Assembly: GCF_002890895.1 (NCBI RefSeq)
Contig: NZ_POUL01000001.1
Location: 558,001-622,000, forward strand
DNA length: 64,000 nucleotides
From: Stutzerimonas stutzeri
GTDB lineage: Bacteria > Pseudomonadota > Gammaproteobacteria > Pseudomonadales > Pseudomonadaceae
Direction of reading: 5' to 3'
The position numbers were made by a program, and so were the translations under genes. The notes beneath the pieces were generated by a model that saw only the letters and a list, made by a program, of their open reading frames with translations, searched no databases and was not told the DNA's origin. Each line of letters opens with the position of its first letter. Within the stretch, counting starts at the first letter, position 1. Positions 37,275-47,560 of this stretch are shown here, one piece after another.

Positions 37275-37842
37275 GGGATTCCTCTGCATACCGCCGGCTG
37301 CAGGAAGCCGGCGTTCCAGCGCCCAGGGAGGGACGCGCTTAGGAGGCTGGTTGAAACATCCTTGCCCACAACACCGACGACCACGCTTTTCCTGACTGAC
37401 TGGCCAGCATGTATACCGGCCAACCCAAACGCCCGCGGCGATAGCAGTGAGCCATCAAAAAAGCTGCCAAGCCTGCTGTGACTTTTCGCTCAGAGGTTTT
37501 ACTCAGCAAGCAGCGCTCTAAAACGGGGCTACCCCGCGAACTGTGCACCACGATGAACGCATCGACTGGCATTCCAGCCGTTGCGCCGCGCCACTGCGTG
37601 ATAAGCAAGAGAGATTTAAGGGGTAACTGTTTAACTGCATCCCGATGCGTATGCACCGCCTGCAGCCGGCAGCAACCCAAGGGGCGGGAAGACAAATCAA
37701 CTTGGGGATACGCGCTGCGCGTCTCGCCCCCCTCGGACGAATCGAGAAACAGCGGTGTTTCGTGGTTGCAGCGAATTACAGACAAAAAAAAGGGCGACCT
37801 AAGTCGCCCAAATGCCTTGCGTGCTCTGTACCACCAGCCGGA
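37275..37842. other. Non-coding region of about 570 bases
   Basis: No convincing gene. It contains a hairpin with arms CGCCGGC/GCCGGCG at 37292-37313 in the chemoreceptor leader, and the ccoM terminator at 37783-37809. A 148-codon minus-strand frame (37339-37785) has no ribosome-binding site, contains the terminator's T-tract side and reads as low-complexity non-family sequence. It is not called. Confidence 0.55.
37783..37809 (-). terminator. Terminator after ccoM
   Basis: Arms GGGCGAC and GTCGCCC around a 4-base loop, followed on the minus strand by eight T's. A textbook intrinsic terminator 34 bases after the ccoM stop. Confidence 0.9.
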
Positions 37843-37953
37843 TCAACGCTTCTTGTGCGCGTCCCGCCAGATGAAATATCCGAAACCGCCGAGGAAGGCG
37901 ACCATAAGGCCGACCGTGACCACCCCTGCGAGCACCACATTATCGACGAACAT
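37843..37953 (-). CDS. ccoM: cbb3 cytochrome oxidase small subunit CcoM
   Basis: A 36-residue single-helix membrane peptide starting MFVDNVVLAGVVTVG and ending FIWRDAHKKR. Size, single helix and basic C-terminus fit CcoM, the accessory subunit first characterised in P. stutzeri that stabilises cbb3 oxidase. GGAGG lies about 9 bases before the ATG. Two ANR-type boxes upstream (38022-38035, 38072-38085) and a strong terminator downstream form a compact anaerobically induced unit. It sits apart from any ccoNOQP genes, which is usual for ccoM. Confidence 0.82.
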   Translation of the reverse strand: MFVDNVVLAGVVTVGLMVAFLGGFGYFIWRDAHKKR

Positions 37954-38021
37954 GATTTCCTACCTCCAAGCTGTTTCGCTGTCTGATGGCTGCATAGTCG
38001 TCTTCCCCGGCGATAAAAAAA

Positions 38022-38035
38022 TTGACCGACGTCAA
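38022..38035. promoter_or_regulatory. ANR/FNR box, proximal to ccoM
   Basis: TTGAC, CGAC, GTCAA fits the ANR consensus TTGAY-N4-RTCAA. It lies 69 bases before the ccoM start, near the place for class II activation. Confidence 0.75.
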
Positions 38036-38071
38036 TCACCACGGAGCCTTTGAATAAAGGCACCGCGGTAA

Positions 38072-38085
38072 CTGATCTGGATCAA
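38072..38085. promoter_or_regulatory. ANR/FNR box, distal to ccoM
   Basis: CTGAT, CTGG, ATCAA is one base off the consensus and centred exactly 50 bases upstream of the first box. Two in-phase boxes suggest cooperative ANR control. Confidence 0.6.
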
Positions 38086-38176
38086 AAAAATGGGGGTGTC
38101 AGGAGGGACGCTACGGGACAGCAGCCACGCGATAAGTCGTCGCGAGCAATTTGGAACGGGCTATCAGCAAGCGCTG

Positions 38177-38338
38177 TTAGCGCTTTTTCGGCTTGGTCTT
38201 GGACTTTTTCTTTGGCTTGCTTAGCGGCAGCACCTGTTCGAAAGCCTGACGCATTTCGACCAGCCGCTTTTCCTTGATGTCATGAATACGCTTTTCACGC
38301 TCGGCACTGAAATCGATCAGCTTTTCGTCACTGCTCAT
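38177..38338 (-). CDS. Small lysine-rich protein coupled to the AlkB-like gene
   Basis: A 53-residue soluble protein (MSSDEKLIDFSAEREKR...) with a charged amphipathic helix and a lysine tail ending KTKPKKR. The ATG at 38338 overlaps the stop of the AlkB-like gene as ATGA, so they are co-translated. The basic tail could bind nucleic acid. No known family. Confidence 0.72.
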   Translation of the reverse strand: MSSDEKLIDFSAEREKRIHDIKEKRLVEMRQAFEQVLPLSKPKKKSKTKPKKR

Positions 38339-38940
38339 AAGCTCGGCCCGTGGATGATCTGGCGGAAGGTCAGGTTGAGGCGCGGTGCGCGAACCTTTCG
38401 TGTTCTGGCGATCTGGTGCTGCCAATAATGCTGGGTGAGACCGCTCATGACCAGCAGCGATCCATGTTCGAGCGAGATGGAGTACTCAATACGGCTGGTT
38501 CCCTTGCGGCGAAAATCGAAGCGCCGCGTGGCGCCCAGATTGAGCGAGACCACCAAGGGCTGCTGTCCCAGCTCTCGTTCGTCATCGCTGTGCCAGCCCA
38601 TGGCGTCCTGTCCATCGCGATAGTAGTTGAGCAGGACGCCATTCAGATGGCGGTCGACCTGCTGCTGTACCCGTTGGCGGATATCGGCCAGCAATGGCGT
38701 CCAGGCAAGCGGCTCGTGTGTGAAACCGGAATACCGATAATGCGCATCGGCATCGCCATACCAGGCGACCAGTCGCGGCACGGCAATGCTGCGGCCGTAG
38801 AGTTTGATCTGGGGTTGGGACCAAGGTGTCTGTGCGGAAAGATCGGACAACCATTCGTCAGCCAGGTCCGCATCGACCCATCGCGGGAAGTAGCGCAGAT
38901 CTGCATCTGCCAGCTCGATCAGCTCGCTGTCGTCTGACAT
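38335..38940 (-). CDS. AlkB-like 2OG-Fe(II) dioxygenase
   Basis: A 201-residue enzyme of the AlkB/ALKBH2-3 type that removes alkyl groups from nucleic acid bases using 2-oxoglutarate and iron. Iron ligands are His-117 and Asp-119 (GWHSDDE) and His-175 (QHYWQHQI). RLNLTFR (187-193) supplies the 2-oxoglutarate-binding Arg residues. The start at 38940 (MSDDSELIEL) is preferred; earlier codons belong to the preceding gene's frame. GGAGG is 12 bases upstream. The length suits the family. P. aeruginosa has a similar gene near rapA. Confidence 0.9.
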   Translation of the reverse strand: MSDDSELIELADADLRYFPRWVDADLADEWLSDLSAQTPWSQPQIKLYGRSIAVPRLVAWYGDADAHYRYSGFTHEPLAWTPLLADIRQRVQQQVDRHLNGVLLNYYRDGQDAMGWHSDDERELGQQPLVVSLNLGATRRFDFRRKGTSRIEYSISLEHGSLLVMSGLTQHYWQHQIARTRKVRAPRLNLTFRQIIHGPSL

Positions 38941-38947
38941 AAACGGA

Positions 38948-39247
38948 TCAAACCTCCACATCCACCCACAGTCCCTGCCGCGGCAGCTCATCAAGGGCGG
39001 CCTGGTCTTCCTCGGCGGTTTCGCCTTCGGCGAGCTCCTGGGCGGTGTAGCCACGACGCCGTTGCCGCCTGCGCTGCTCGTCGCGCAGCATCTGCTCCGC
39101 TTCCTGAGGGTGACGGCGATCAAGGCCCACCGAGCTTTCGTTGGCGCTAGGCTGCACGGGCGTCACCGGCGCGATATCGGGTCGCGGCTTGACCACGTCC
39201 TGTTGCGCGGTGACCTGGACGGTACCGGGTGGAATGACTGGCAGCAT
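38948..39247 (-). CDS. Conserved hypothetical protein, 99 aa
   Basis: A small soluble protein starting MLPVIPPGTVQVTAQQ with a proline-rich first third and a strongly charged middle (EQMLRDEQRRRQRRRG). It is probably partly disordered. It lies 7 bases upstream of the AlkB-like gene on the same strand and likely forms an operon with it and the 53-residue gene. Function unknown. Confidence 0.7.
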   Translation of the reverse strand: MLPVIPPGTVQVTAQQDVVKPRPDIAPVTPVQPSANESSVGLDRRHPQEAEQMLRDEQRRRQRRRGYTAQELAEGETAEEDQAALDELPRQGLWVDVEV

Positions 39248-39480
39248 CTTCGCTCTCCCCTGGCAAACCGATCGCTTTCTATCCCAACCTGGCAGGCCTG
39301 TAGCGGTTGATCGGCGGATCTGCCGACGACTTTAGCAGCAACGCTACACTGCCGGGGTGCGTTTCCGGGTCGTCATGGATGAACACGAGCGATGGCTGGC
39401 TTGATGCAGTGGCATCTATCGTCGATCTATGGGCAGTGTTCCGTTAACATAGCGGGCTTTTTTACAGCGGGAGGCAGGGC

Positions 39481-42330
39481 ATGGCGCAGCAGTATCTACC
39501 GGGGCAACGCTGGATCAGCGACAGCGAAGCGGAACTCGGTCTGGGAACCATCCTCATGCAGGACGGCCGCATGCTCACCGTGCTCTACCCCGCGACGGGT
39601 GAAACCCGCCAGTACGCTGCACGCAGCGCTCCGCTGACGCGCGTGCGTTTCGTCCCGGGTGATGAAATTACCCACTTCGAAGGCTGGAAGATGACCGTGC
39701 GCGAAGTCGACGATGTCGACGGCCTGCTGGTCTATCACGGCCTGACCGCACAGAGCGAAGCCCGCACCCTGCCGGAAACCCAGCTGTCGAACTTCATCCA
39801 GTTCCGCCTCGCCAGTGACCGTCTGTTCGCCGGCCAGATCGACCCGCTGAATTGGTTCAAGCTGCGTTATCACACTCTGGAAAACCAGAGCAAACAACTC
39901 ACCTCCTCGCTGTGGGGCCTGGGCGGCGTGCGTGCGCAACCCATCGCGCACCAGCTGCACATCGCCCGTGAAGTCGCCGACCGTATCGCCCCGCGCGTTC
40001 TGCTGGCGGACGAGGTAGGTCTGGGCAAAACCATCGAAGCCGGCCTGGTGATCCATCGCCAGCTGCTCTCTGGCCGCGCCAAGCGCGTGCTGATCCTGGT
40101 TCCGGAGAACCTCCAGCACCAGTGGCTGGTGGAAATGCGCCGCCGTTTCAACCTGCAAGTCGCGCTGTTCGACGACGAACGCTTCATCGAAAGCGATGCC
40201 ACCAACCCCTTCGAAGACACCCAGCTCGCACTGGTCTCGCTGGACTGGCTGAAGGACGACGAGCGCGCCCAGGACGCGGCCTTCGCTGCCGGCTGGGATC
40301 TGCTGGTGGTGGACGAAGCGCATCACCTGGTCTGGCACCCGGAAAACGCCAGCGCCGAATACAAGCTGGTCGAGCAACTGGCCGAAGTCACCCCTGGTGT
40401 CCTGCTGTTGACGGCGACACCCGAGCAGCTCGGCCAGGAAAGCCACTTCGCTCGCCTGCGCCTACTCGACCCGAACCGTTTCCATGATCTCGAAGCCTTC
40501 CGCGCTGAGAGCGCCAGCTACCAACCGGTCGCCCGAGCAGTGCAGGAGTTGCTGGACGAGGGCCGCCTGTCACAGGAAGCACACCAGACCATCCATGACT
40601 TCCTCGGCGCCGAAGGCGAAGCGCTGCTCGCTGCGGCCACCGACGGCGACATCGAAGCCAGCAGCCGCCTGATTCGTGAGCTGCTCGACCGTCACGGCAC
40701 GGGCCGCCTGTTGTTCCGCAACACCCGCGCCGCCGTGCGCGGTTTCCCTGAACGCCAGCTGCATCCCTATCCGCTGCCCTGCCCCGCCGAGTATCTGGAA
40801 TTGCCACTGGGCGAGCATGCCGAGCTGTATCCGGAAGTCAGCTTCCAGAGCCAGCAGGAAGAGCCGGACCCGCAGAATCGCTGGTGGAGTTTCGATCCGC
40901 GCGTCGAGTGGCTGATCGACACGCTGAAGATGTTGAAAAAATTCAAGGTGCTGGTGATCTGCGCCCACGCCGAGACCGCGCTGGATCTGGAAGACGCGCT
41001 GCGCGTGCGCTCCGGCATCCCGGCCACCGTGTTCCATGAAGGCATGAGCATTCTCGAGCGGGACCGCGCGGCCGCCTACTTTGCCGATGAAGAGTTCGGT
41101 GCGCAGGTGCTGATCTGCTCCGAGATCGGCAGCGAGGGCCGCAACTTCCAGTTCGCGCATCACCTGGTGCTGTTCGATCTGCCGTCGCACCCCGACCTGC
41201 TGGAGCAGCGCATCGGCCGTCTCGACCGCATCGGTCAGGCCCACGTTATCCAGCTGCACGTGCCCTATCTGGAAACCAGCCCGCAGGAACGCCTGTTCAA
41301 GTGGTACCACGAGGCGCTGAATGCGTTCCTCAACACCTGTCCCACCGGCAATGCTCTGCAGCATCAGTTCGGGCCGCGCCTGCTGAACCAGCTGGAAGAA
41401 GGCGACGACGACGAGTTTCAGAAGCTTATTGAAGAGGCTCTCGCCGAACGCGTGCGCCTGGAAGCCGACCTGCATGCCGGCCGCGACCGTCTGCTGGAGC
41501 TCAATTCCGGCGGTGGCGAACAGGGCAAGGCACTGGTCGAGGCCATCGAAGAGCAGGACGACCAGTTCGCCCTGCCAATCTTCATGGAAGAGCTGTTCGA
41601 CGCCTTTGGCATCGACAGCGAAGACCATTCCGAGAACGCGCTGATTCTGCGTCCCAGCGAGAAGATGCTCGACGCCAGCTTCCCGCTCGGTGACGACGAA
41701 GCCGTGACCGTCACCTATGATCGCGAGCAGGCCCTTGCTCGTGAAGACATGCAATTCCTCACCTGGGAACACCCCATGGTCCAGGGCGGCATGGATCTGG
41801 TGCTGTCCGGCTCCATGGGCAACACCGCCGTGGCGCTGATCAAGAACAAGGCGCTCAAGCCTGGCACCGTCTTGCTCGAACTGCTCTATGTCAGCGAGGT
41901 GGTGGCGCCGCGTGCCCTGCAGCTCAACCGCTTCCTGCCGCCCTTGGCGCTGCGCTGCCTGCTGGATTCGAACGGCAACGACCTGGCGCCCAAGGTGGCG
42001 TTCGAGACGCTCACCGATCAGCTGGAAAGCGTCCCGCGCGCCAGTGCGAACAAGTTCGTCCAGGCTCAGCGCGACGTGCTGGCCAAGCAGATTGCCGATG
42101 CAGAAGCCAAGGTTACCCCTCGCCACACCGAGCGCGTAGACGAAGCGCAGCGCAAACTGAAGGCGAGCCTCGACGAAGAGCTGGCGCGACTGACCGCCCT
42201 TCAGGCAGTCAACCCGAGCGTACGCGACAGCGAGATCGAAGCCGTGCGCAAGCAGCGTGAAGAAGGTCTGGGGATGCTGGAGAAGGCCGGTCTGCGCCTG
42301 GAGGCGATCCGAGTGCTGGTAGCCGGCTGA
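39481..42330 (+). CDS. rapA: RNA polymerase-associated ATPase RapA (HepA)
   Basis: A 949-residue Swi2/Snf2-type ATPase that recycles RNA polymerase after termination. The N-terminal Tudor-like region (to about 110) is followed by the helicase core with [16 protein letters not shown] (Walker A) and [12 protein letters not shown] (DEAH). The second RecA-like domain has [18 protein letters not shown] and [12 protein letters not shown], and a long RapA-specific C-terminal region follows. Length and motifs match the family throughout. It ends in a strong terminator. P. aeruginosa shares the neighbourhood. Confidence 0.95.
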   Translation: MAQQYLPGQRWISDSEAELGLGTILMQDGRMLTVLYPATGETRQYAARSAPLTRVRFVPGDEITHFEGWKMTVREVDDVDGLLVYHGLTAQSEARTLPETQLSNFIQFRLASDRLFAGQIDPLNWFKLRYHTLENQSKQLTSSLWGLGGVRAQPIAHQLHIAREVADRIAPRVLLADEVGLGKTIEAGLVIHRQLLSGRAKRVLILVPENLQHQWLVEMRRRFNLQVALFDDERFIESDATNPFEDTQLALVSLDWLKDDERAQDAAFAAGWDLLVVDEAHHLVWHPENASAEYKLVEQLAEVTPGVLLLTATPEQLGQESHFARLRLLDPNRFHDLEAFRAESASYQPVARAVQELLDEGRLSQEAHQTIHDFLGAEGEALLAAATDGDIEASSRLIRELLDRHGTGRLLFRNTRAAVRGFPERQLHPYPLPCPAEYLELPLGEHAELYPEVSFQSQQEEPDPQNRWWSFDPRVEWLIDTLKMLKKFKVLVICAHAETALDLEDALRVRSGIPATVFHEGMSILERDRAAAYFADEEFGAQVLICSEIGSEGRNFQFAHHLVLFDLPSHPDLLEQRIGRLDRIGQAHVIQLHVPYLETSPQERLFKWYHEALNAFLNTCPTGNALQHQFGPRLLNQLEEGDDDEFQKLIEEALAERVRLEADLHAGRDRLLELNSGGGEQGKALVEAIEEQDDQFALPIFMEELFDAFGIDSEDHSENALILRPSEKMLDASFPLGDDEAVTVTYDREQALAREDMQFLTWEHPMVQGGMDLVLSGSMGNTAVALIKNKALKPGTVLLELLYVSEVVAPRALQLNRFLPPLALRCLLDSNGNDLAPKVAFETLTDQLESVPRASANKFVQAQRDVLAKQIADAEAKVTPRHTERVDEAQRKLKASLDEELARLTALQAVNPSVRDSEIEAVRKQREEGLGMLEKAGLRLEAIRVLVAG

Positions 42331-42348
42331 CGTTCACCCGCGTTACGA

Positions 42349-42385
42349 AAGGCCGGCTGCGAGCGATTGCAGCCGGCCTTTTTCA
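42349..42385 (+). terminator. Terminator of rapA
   Basis: Arms AGGCCGGCTGC and GCAGCCGGCCT enclose an 8-base loop and are followed by TTTTTCATTT, 18 bases past the rapA stop. Confidence 0.9.
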
Positions 42386-42516
42386 TTTCTATCAAGCAGA
42401 CCCGCCACGCTCGGGGCATCGCGATAGGCACGCGATCCGAATCGGCACTGATTGCCGCCGTAGGTCGCCGTGCGCTTCATCAGTCTCAATCTCTCTGAAG
42501 AGCAGTACCGCAGCCG

Positions 42517-45500
42517 TCAGCGTCGCGCCACCGCCACCGCCAGCATCTGCCTGGCCTTGCGCTGGTCGTCTTCGTCCAACTCAGCCAGCAGCTCTGGTTT
42601 TCCGCCGATCAACAGTGCCAGCGGTGCGCCGTCGCGATAAAGGATTCGATTGCCTGAAGTTGCAGGCACGCGCTCGCCAGGTAGCAGCGTGCCGACTTGA
42701 TTCAACGGGTCAACCGCCGAGACGGCGATCATCTCGCCGGCCGGTGGGCGCTTGCGCACTTCACGCAACAGACCGACCGCCTCGGGCAATGCGAACTGCT
42801 CACCCGGCACGCCCGCCACGAAACGCCCGCCGCGGATGTCTCCACGAGCTTCGAGCCGATGGTAGACCCGCAGAAGATCCCTCCAGGGCGGCAACCAATC
42901 CGCCTCGCGGTCCAGCAAGCGCCAGAACACCACGCCGTAGCGACGCAGCAACGTCATCGCAATGTGTTCCAACGCTTCGGGGTCCAATACTGGACGGCGC
43001 GCAGGGGCTTCGGCCGGTACCGGCGCGCCTTTGCGCACCAACGCCCAGCGACCGGCATCGGCCATGCCACCGATGAATGCGCCACCGCGGCTCTGTCGGG
43101 TGCTGCGTGAGCGCTTCGTGGCGGGCGCCAGCAATGCCCGCAAGCCGGCAAAACTGTCCGCATTGACCAGCCCTACCGCGACCAGCTCACCGAGCGCATC
43201 TTCCAGCTCGCTGCGTAACAGGCGTGCGTCCTGCTGCAGCTCGTCGAAGAACAACGCGCCCTGCCCTTGCAGCGTCTCGAACACCCGCTGCGCGCGTGAT
43301 GTCAGCTCGGGCTGCGGCGCATCACTGGCCAGTGCATACCAGGCCGCCAGTTGCCGGCGCGGAAGCAGCACGATAGGCGTGCCGCGCACCGGCCCGCTGC
43401 TGGCTTTGATTCGCCCGGCCAGGCGCGTCCAGACGATGCGTCCGGAGCGGCACAGCTCGTCCAGCCAAGTGCCGCCGTAATCCTTCAGGCGCGCCGGCAG
43501 CAGGTCGCTCTCCCAGGCGCCTGCCGCGGCCTGGAAGCCTTCAAGTTGCTCGACTACCGTGCCGAGCGCATCGCGGCCCTGCATTCGTGTCGCCTCGGAC
43601 AGGTGCTGCCAGTCGAACAGGAAGCGCATGAAATCAGCGCGCTCAACCGGTTCGATTTCGCGGCGCAGGCGCTTGACCGTGTAGCGGTGGATGCGCGCCA
43701 GCAGATGCCGCTCGCACCATTCATCGTCTGTTGCGCCAGGCGTGAAGCGGCCGCGCAGCACATAACCCTCAGACTCCAAACGCGTGAGCGCCAGGGCGAC
43801 CGCCGATGCCGGCAGGGCAAGCGGCCGGGCAATCAGCGGAACCGGTAAGGGGCCGAAGCCCGTCAGGCGCGCGCGGATCAGCTCGACCAAGGCGTCGTCT
43901 TCGCTCGACGACTGATCGAAGCCCGGCAGCGGCTTGAGTACCGGCTCGCAACCCGCTTCGGGATAGATGGACTGCAACAGTGCAAGACGCTCGACGGGCA
44001 ACCAGAGCGCGCGATCCTGCGCGACCTGCATCCGCGTCGCGCGCCCTCCAAGAGCCAGCTCGTTCAGCCAGGCAAGCCATTGGGGCTCGGCCTGCACTTC
44101 GGCTTCCGCGATGCAGCCCAGGCCTGTGAGCGCTTCATGCAACTCGTCCGGATTGCGCGCCTGGGGCCAGGCTTCCTCCCCCACCGCCTCGATCGCTGCG
44201 GCATCCAGCGCACCGAGATCGTCGCTGGACTCGGGGTCGGTCCAACGGCGATTCAGCACGGCCTGGGTCCGACGCTCTTCCAGTGGGGCGTCGTCGAGAA
44301 AGGCGTAAGGCCGCGCGCCCAACACTTCCATGGCCAGCGGCGACGGGGCCGGCAGATCACGCGACAGTAGCTCGATATCCCCCGCCTCGATCCGCCGCAA
44401 CAGCGCCAGCCAGCCATTGCTGTCCATGGCTTCGTGCAGGCAGTCGTTGAGGGTCTGGGCGACCAGAGGATGATCCGGCACCTCCCGCTCGCCGACAACG
44501 TTCTCCAGGCAGGCGACTTGGTCCGGAAAGACAGTTGCGAGTAGATCTTCGCTTTTCATTCGCTGCAGCTGAGGCGCGACTTTACGCCCACCGGCCATGC
44601 GCGGCAGCGCCAGAGCGGTGGTCGCGTTCCAGCGCCAGCGCACCCCGAAAAGCGGCGCATCGAGCAGCGCCTGGACCAGCACCGCCTCGGCGCTGTTGGG
44701 GTGCAGATAGCGCCAAACCTCATCGAGCGGAAAGCTATGACTGGTCGACAGGGAAAAGATGATTGCATCCTCGGTCGCCGCGGCCTGCAACTCGAAGTTG
44801 AAGGTGCGGCAGAAGCGCTTGCGAAGCGCCAGTCCCCAGGCACGGTTGATCCGACTGCCGAACGGCGAATGGATAACCAGCTGGGTGCCGCCGGACTCGT
44901 CGAAGAAGCGCTCCATGATCAACCGCTGCTGCGTCGGCAGCGCTCCCAGCGACGAGCGCGCGCGGGCCAGGTACTCAATGATCTGGCGAGCCGCGGCTTC
45001 TGCCAGGCCGAGCGTGTCGGTGAGCCAGTCAATGGCAGACTGCAGTCTTGATCGCACCTCGTGGGTCGCTTCTGTAGGCGTCAGCTCGCTGGCGATCCCA
45101 GCAGACTCAAAAGCATCACCAGCAAGCTGGCTCCTACGGGCTTCGGCTTCGTCCAGGCGCTCATCGATTTCATCGGCTCCGATTTCGGGCCGTGACGGAG
45201 CACCGGAGGCTTCGCCGTCGCCCACTTTTATAGGAGCGAGCGTGCTCGCGAAAGGCGATACCTCTGCAGCGTCGGATTCGCGAGCAAGCTCGCTCCTACG
45301 GGCTTCGGCTTCGGCCAAGCGCTCATCGATTTCCCCGCGCAGTCGCGCCACTGCCGCGGACAGCTCATCGCTGCGCCCCGGCGCCTCGCCTATCCAGAAC
45401 GGGATGTTCGGCGGTTGGCCCTGCGCATCCTCGACCCGCACGCGGCCAGACTCGATCTTGATAATGCGGTAGGACGTATTGCCCAGCTGGAAGACATCGC

Positions 45501-47091
45501 CGGCCAGACTCTCGACAGCGAAGTCCTCGTTGACCGTGCCGATGTTGAAGCCCTGTGGCTCGAGCAGCACCGAGTAGTCGGCGTTGTCGGCGATGGTGCC
45601 GCCAGACGTCAGCGCGGTCAGACGACCGCCACGTCGTCCGCGCAGGCTGCGGCTGACCAGATCGCGGTGCAGATAGGCGCCGCGTGCGCCGTGGCGGGTA
45701 GTGTAGCCCTCGGCGAGCATCGCCAGCAAGGCCTGATAATCCGCCTCGCTCAATCCGGCGTAAGGCATGGCGCGGCGGATCAACGCCAGCAAGGCATCCT
45801 CCTGCCACTCCAGGCACGACACTTCGGCCACGATTTGTTGCGCCAACACATCCAGCGGGGCTTCTGGTATCACCAACGTATCGAGCTCGCCGCGGCGCAC
45901 GCTGTCGAGCAAGGCGGCGCATTCGATCAGGTCATCGCGTGAGCTGGGAAACAGACGCCCCTTGGAGACGCCACCCACCTGGTGACCAGCGCGTCCGACA
46001 CGCTGCAGAAACGCTGAGATGGACCGCGGCGAGCCCAGCTGGCAGACCAGCTCGACGTCCCCGATGTCGATCCCAAGCTCAAGCGACGCAGTAGCCACCA
46101 GTACCCGCAGCTCGCCGCGCTTGAGTCGCTGCTCGGCATCAAGCCGCTGCTCGCGCGCCAAACTGCCGTGATGGGCCGCGACAACCGTATTGCCTAGCCG
46201 CTCGCTCAAGTGTCGCGCCGCGCGTTCCGCCATGCGTCGCGTATTGACGAAGATCAGCGTGGTTCGATGTTCACCGGCCAGTACGGCCAGCCTGTCGTAC
46301 ACCAGCTCCCAGACAGCGTTACTCATCACTGCTTCCAGCGGGACCGGCGGTACCTCCAGCGCCAGGTCACGCGACCGGCCATGCCCCACATCGACGATTT
46401 CGCAATAACGGCCGACACCGACCAGAAAATCGGCCACTGCCTCGATGGGTTTTTGCGTTGCCGAGAGCCCGACGCGCACCAACGGGTGCCCGCACAATGC
46501 CTCCAGCCGCTCCAGCGTCAAAGCCAGATGGCTGCCACGCTTGTTGCCGGCGATGGCGTGAATCTCATCGACGATCACACTGCGCACACCGGCTAGCATT
46601 TGCCGGCCGGACTCGGAGCCGAGCAGCACATAGAGCGATTCCGGCGTCGTGACCAGAATATGCGGCACGCGCTTGCGCATCGCGGCGCGCTCGGCCTGTG
46701 GCGTGTCGCCCGTGCGCACCGCGGTGCGTATCGTCAGCGGTGGCAGGCCGAGCGCTTGCAGCTGCGCCGAGATGCCCGCCAGCGGCTGTTCCAGATTGAC
46801 ATGAATGTCGTTGGATAGCGCTTTGAGCGGCGAGACGTAGAGCACCGAGGTCTGGTCCGGCAGGCCACCTTCGGCGACGCTCTCCTGCACAAGCTGATCG
46901 ATGGCGGCGAGAAAGGCGGTCAGCGTCTTGCCCGAACCGGTAGGCGCCGCCACCAGGGTCGAGTGGCCGGCACGAATCAAGGGCCAGGCGCGGGTCTGTG
47001 CCGGAGTCGGTGCAGGGAAACTGCTGACGAACCAGCCAGCCACTGCTGGGTGGAAGGTCGCCAGCGCGTCGGGAACGGTGGAGTGTGTCAT
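42517..47091 (-). CDS. lhr: Lhr-type DEAD/DEAH helicase with in-frame REPIN-like inserts
   Basis: A 1524-residue superfamily 2 helicase (E. coli Lhr is 1538). The N-terminal core carries APTGSGKT (Walker A), [12 protein letters not shown] and QRVGRAGHQ; the rest holds the winged-helix and long Lhr C-terminal region. Lhr acts in DNA repair. The ATG at 47091 is used, with AGGTG upstream. Between about residues 580 and 680 the protein has a non-family segment with two copies of IDERL-EAEARRS. It coincides with two REP doublets (45073-45139 and 45231-45298) read in frame. The helicase core and C-terminal domain on both sides look intact. Confidence 0.92.
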   Translation of the reverse strand: MTHSTVPDALATFHPAVAGWFVSSFPAPTPAQTRAWPLIRAGHSTLVAAPTGSGKTLTAFLAAIDQLVQESVAEGGLPDQTSVLYVSPLKALSNDIHVNLEQPLAGISAQLQALGLPPLTIRTAVRTGDTPQAERAAMRKRVPHILVTTPESLYVLLGSESGRQMLAGVRSVIVDEIHAIAGNKRGSHLALTLERLEALCGHPLVRVGLSATQKPIEAVADFLVGVGRYCEIVDVGHGRSRDLALEVPPVPLEAVMSNAVWELVYDRLAVLAGEHRTTLIFVNTRRMAERAARHLSERLGNTVVAAHHGSLAREQRLDAEQRLKRGELRVLVATASLELGIDIGDVELVCQLGSPRSISAFLQRVGRAGHQVGGVSKGRLFPSSRDDLIECAALLDSVRRGELDTLVIPEAPLDVLAQQIVAEVSCLEWQEDALLALIRRAMPYAGLSEADYQALLAMLAEGYTTRHGARGAYLHRDLVSRSLRGRRGGRLTALTSGGTIADNADYSVLLEPQGFNIGTVNEDFAVESLAGDVFQLGNTSYRIIKIESGRVRVEDAQGQPPNIPFWIGEAPGRSDELSAAVARLRGEIDERLAEAEARRSELARESDAAEVSPFASTLAPIKVGDGEASGAPSRPEIGADEIDERLDEAEARRSQLAGDAFESAGIASELTPTEATHEVRSRLQSAIDWLTDTLGLAEAAARQIIEYLARARSSLGALPTQQRLIMERFFDESGGTQLVIHSPFGSRINRAWGLALRKRFCRTFNFELQAAATEDAIIFSLSTSHSFPLDEVWRYLHPNSAEAVLVQALLDAPLFGVRWRWNATTALALPRMAGGRKVAPQLQRMKSEDLLATVFPDQVACLENVVGEREVPDHPLVAQTLNDCLHEAMDSNGWLALLRRIEAGDIELLSRDLPAPSPLAMEVLGARPYAFLDDAPLEERRTQAVLNRRWTDPESSDDLGALDAAAIEAVGEEAWPQARNPDELHEALTGLGCIAEAEVQAEPQWLAWLNELALGGRATRMQVAQDRALWLPVERLALLQSIYPEAGCEPVLKPLPGFDQSSSEDDALVELIRARLTGFGPLPVPLIARPLALPASAVALALTRLESEGYVLRGRFTPGATDDEWCERHLLARIHRYTVKRLRREIEPVERADFMRFLFDWQHLSEATRMQGRDALGTVVEQLEGFQAAAGAWESDLLPARLKDYGGTWLDELCRSGRIVWTRLAGRIKASSGPVRGTPIVLLPRRQLAAWYALASDAPQPELTSRAQRVFETLQGQGALFFDELQQDARLLRSELEDALGELVAVGLVNADSFAGLRALLAPATKRSRSTRQSRGGAFIGGMADAGRWALVRKGAPVPAEAPARRPVLDPEALEHIAMTLLRRYGVVFWRLLDREADWLPPWRDLLRVYHRLEARGDIRGGRFVAGVPGEQFALPEAVGLLREVRKRPPAGEMIAVSAVDPLNQVGTLLPGERVPATSGNRILYRDGAPLALLIGGKPELLAELDEDDQRKARQMLAVAVARR
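45073..45139. repeat. REP doublet A (REPIN-like) inside lhr
   Basis: A degenerate REP arm (TGTAGGCGTCAGCTCGC, 45073-45096) faces an inverted arm (CAGCAAGCTGGCTCCTACGG, 45115-45139). The half-palindrome pairs GCCAGC with GCTGGC. They form a REPIN-type hairpin of 67 bases. It encodes residues about 652-674 of Lhr. Confidence 0.75.
45231..45298. repeat. REP doublet B (REPIN-like) inside lhr
   Basis: TAGGAGCGAGCGTGCTCGC (start 45231) and the inverted GCGAGCAAGCTCGCTCCTA (end 45298) are classical Pseudomonas REP cores facing each other across 24 bases. It uses the GCGAGC variant, unlike doublet A. It encodes residues about 598-621 of Lhr. Confidence 0.85.
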
Positions 47092-47224
47092 CACCTGAAT
47101 ATGCTGTCCCCGCAGCGCATCTACAAGGCCGTCTCGCCGCAGCCCGTCGCATGCCCGTCAGGTAGAAGGAAACGGCGCCGCCGCTTGGAGGTCCACTTGA
47201 GACAGCCCGTCGATGGAGAACCCT

Positions 47225-47536
47225 ATGAGCAACCAACCCCTGAACCTTGATGAAGCGATGCAACTCGTCTCCGAAGCCTTCCTTCCATGTGGCTGCGTGA
47301 CCAGCGCGAACCCGGACGAAGACAGCTTCGGCTTTACCGTGATGTCCGGAAGCGGTGCCGAAATATTGCGCGTGCCCAGCGTGTCGCGCGAGGAATACAC
47401 CAGCCCGCAGCGCCTTGGCGGGGTCATCGAACAGGCCAGGCTGGACGTAGAAGACAAGGACCAACGCCTCGAGCCCTGGACCATGCCAGCCATAACCGAC
47501 GACACCGGCATCCCCGAGACGCCACCGAACTATTGA
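47225..47536 (+). CDS. Small DUF1652-like protein, 103 aa
   Basis: A soluble protein with AMQLVSEAFLPCGCVTSA near the N-terminus and SPQRLGGVIEQARLDVE later. This order recalls DUF1652, where a helix ending FLPLxC is followed by a small beta sheet and an RxIxxLIxEL helix. The second ATG (47225) is preferred, as GGAG lies 6 bases upstream. It lies 24 bases ahead of the short-chain dehydrogenase and may share its transcript. Confidence 0.68.
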   Translation: MSNQPLNLDEAMQLVSEAFLPCGCVTSANPDEDSFGFTVMSGSGAEILRVPSVSREEYTSPQRLGGVIEQARLDVEDKDQRLEPWTMPAITDDTGIPETPPNY

Positions 47537-47560
47537 TCCGTTAGATTCCGAGAGGAAAGC

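Noticed and set aside
37339..37785. 148-codon minus-strand frame
   Set aside because: No ribosome-binding site and no family; its start runs into the ccoM terminator T-tract.
40570..42126. 518-codon antisense frame inside rapA
   Set aside because: An open shadow frame of a GC-rich gene; no family motif, while the sense frame has the full RapA signature.
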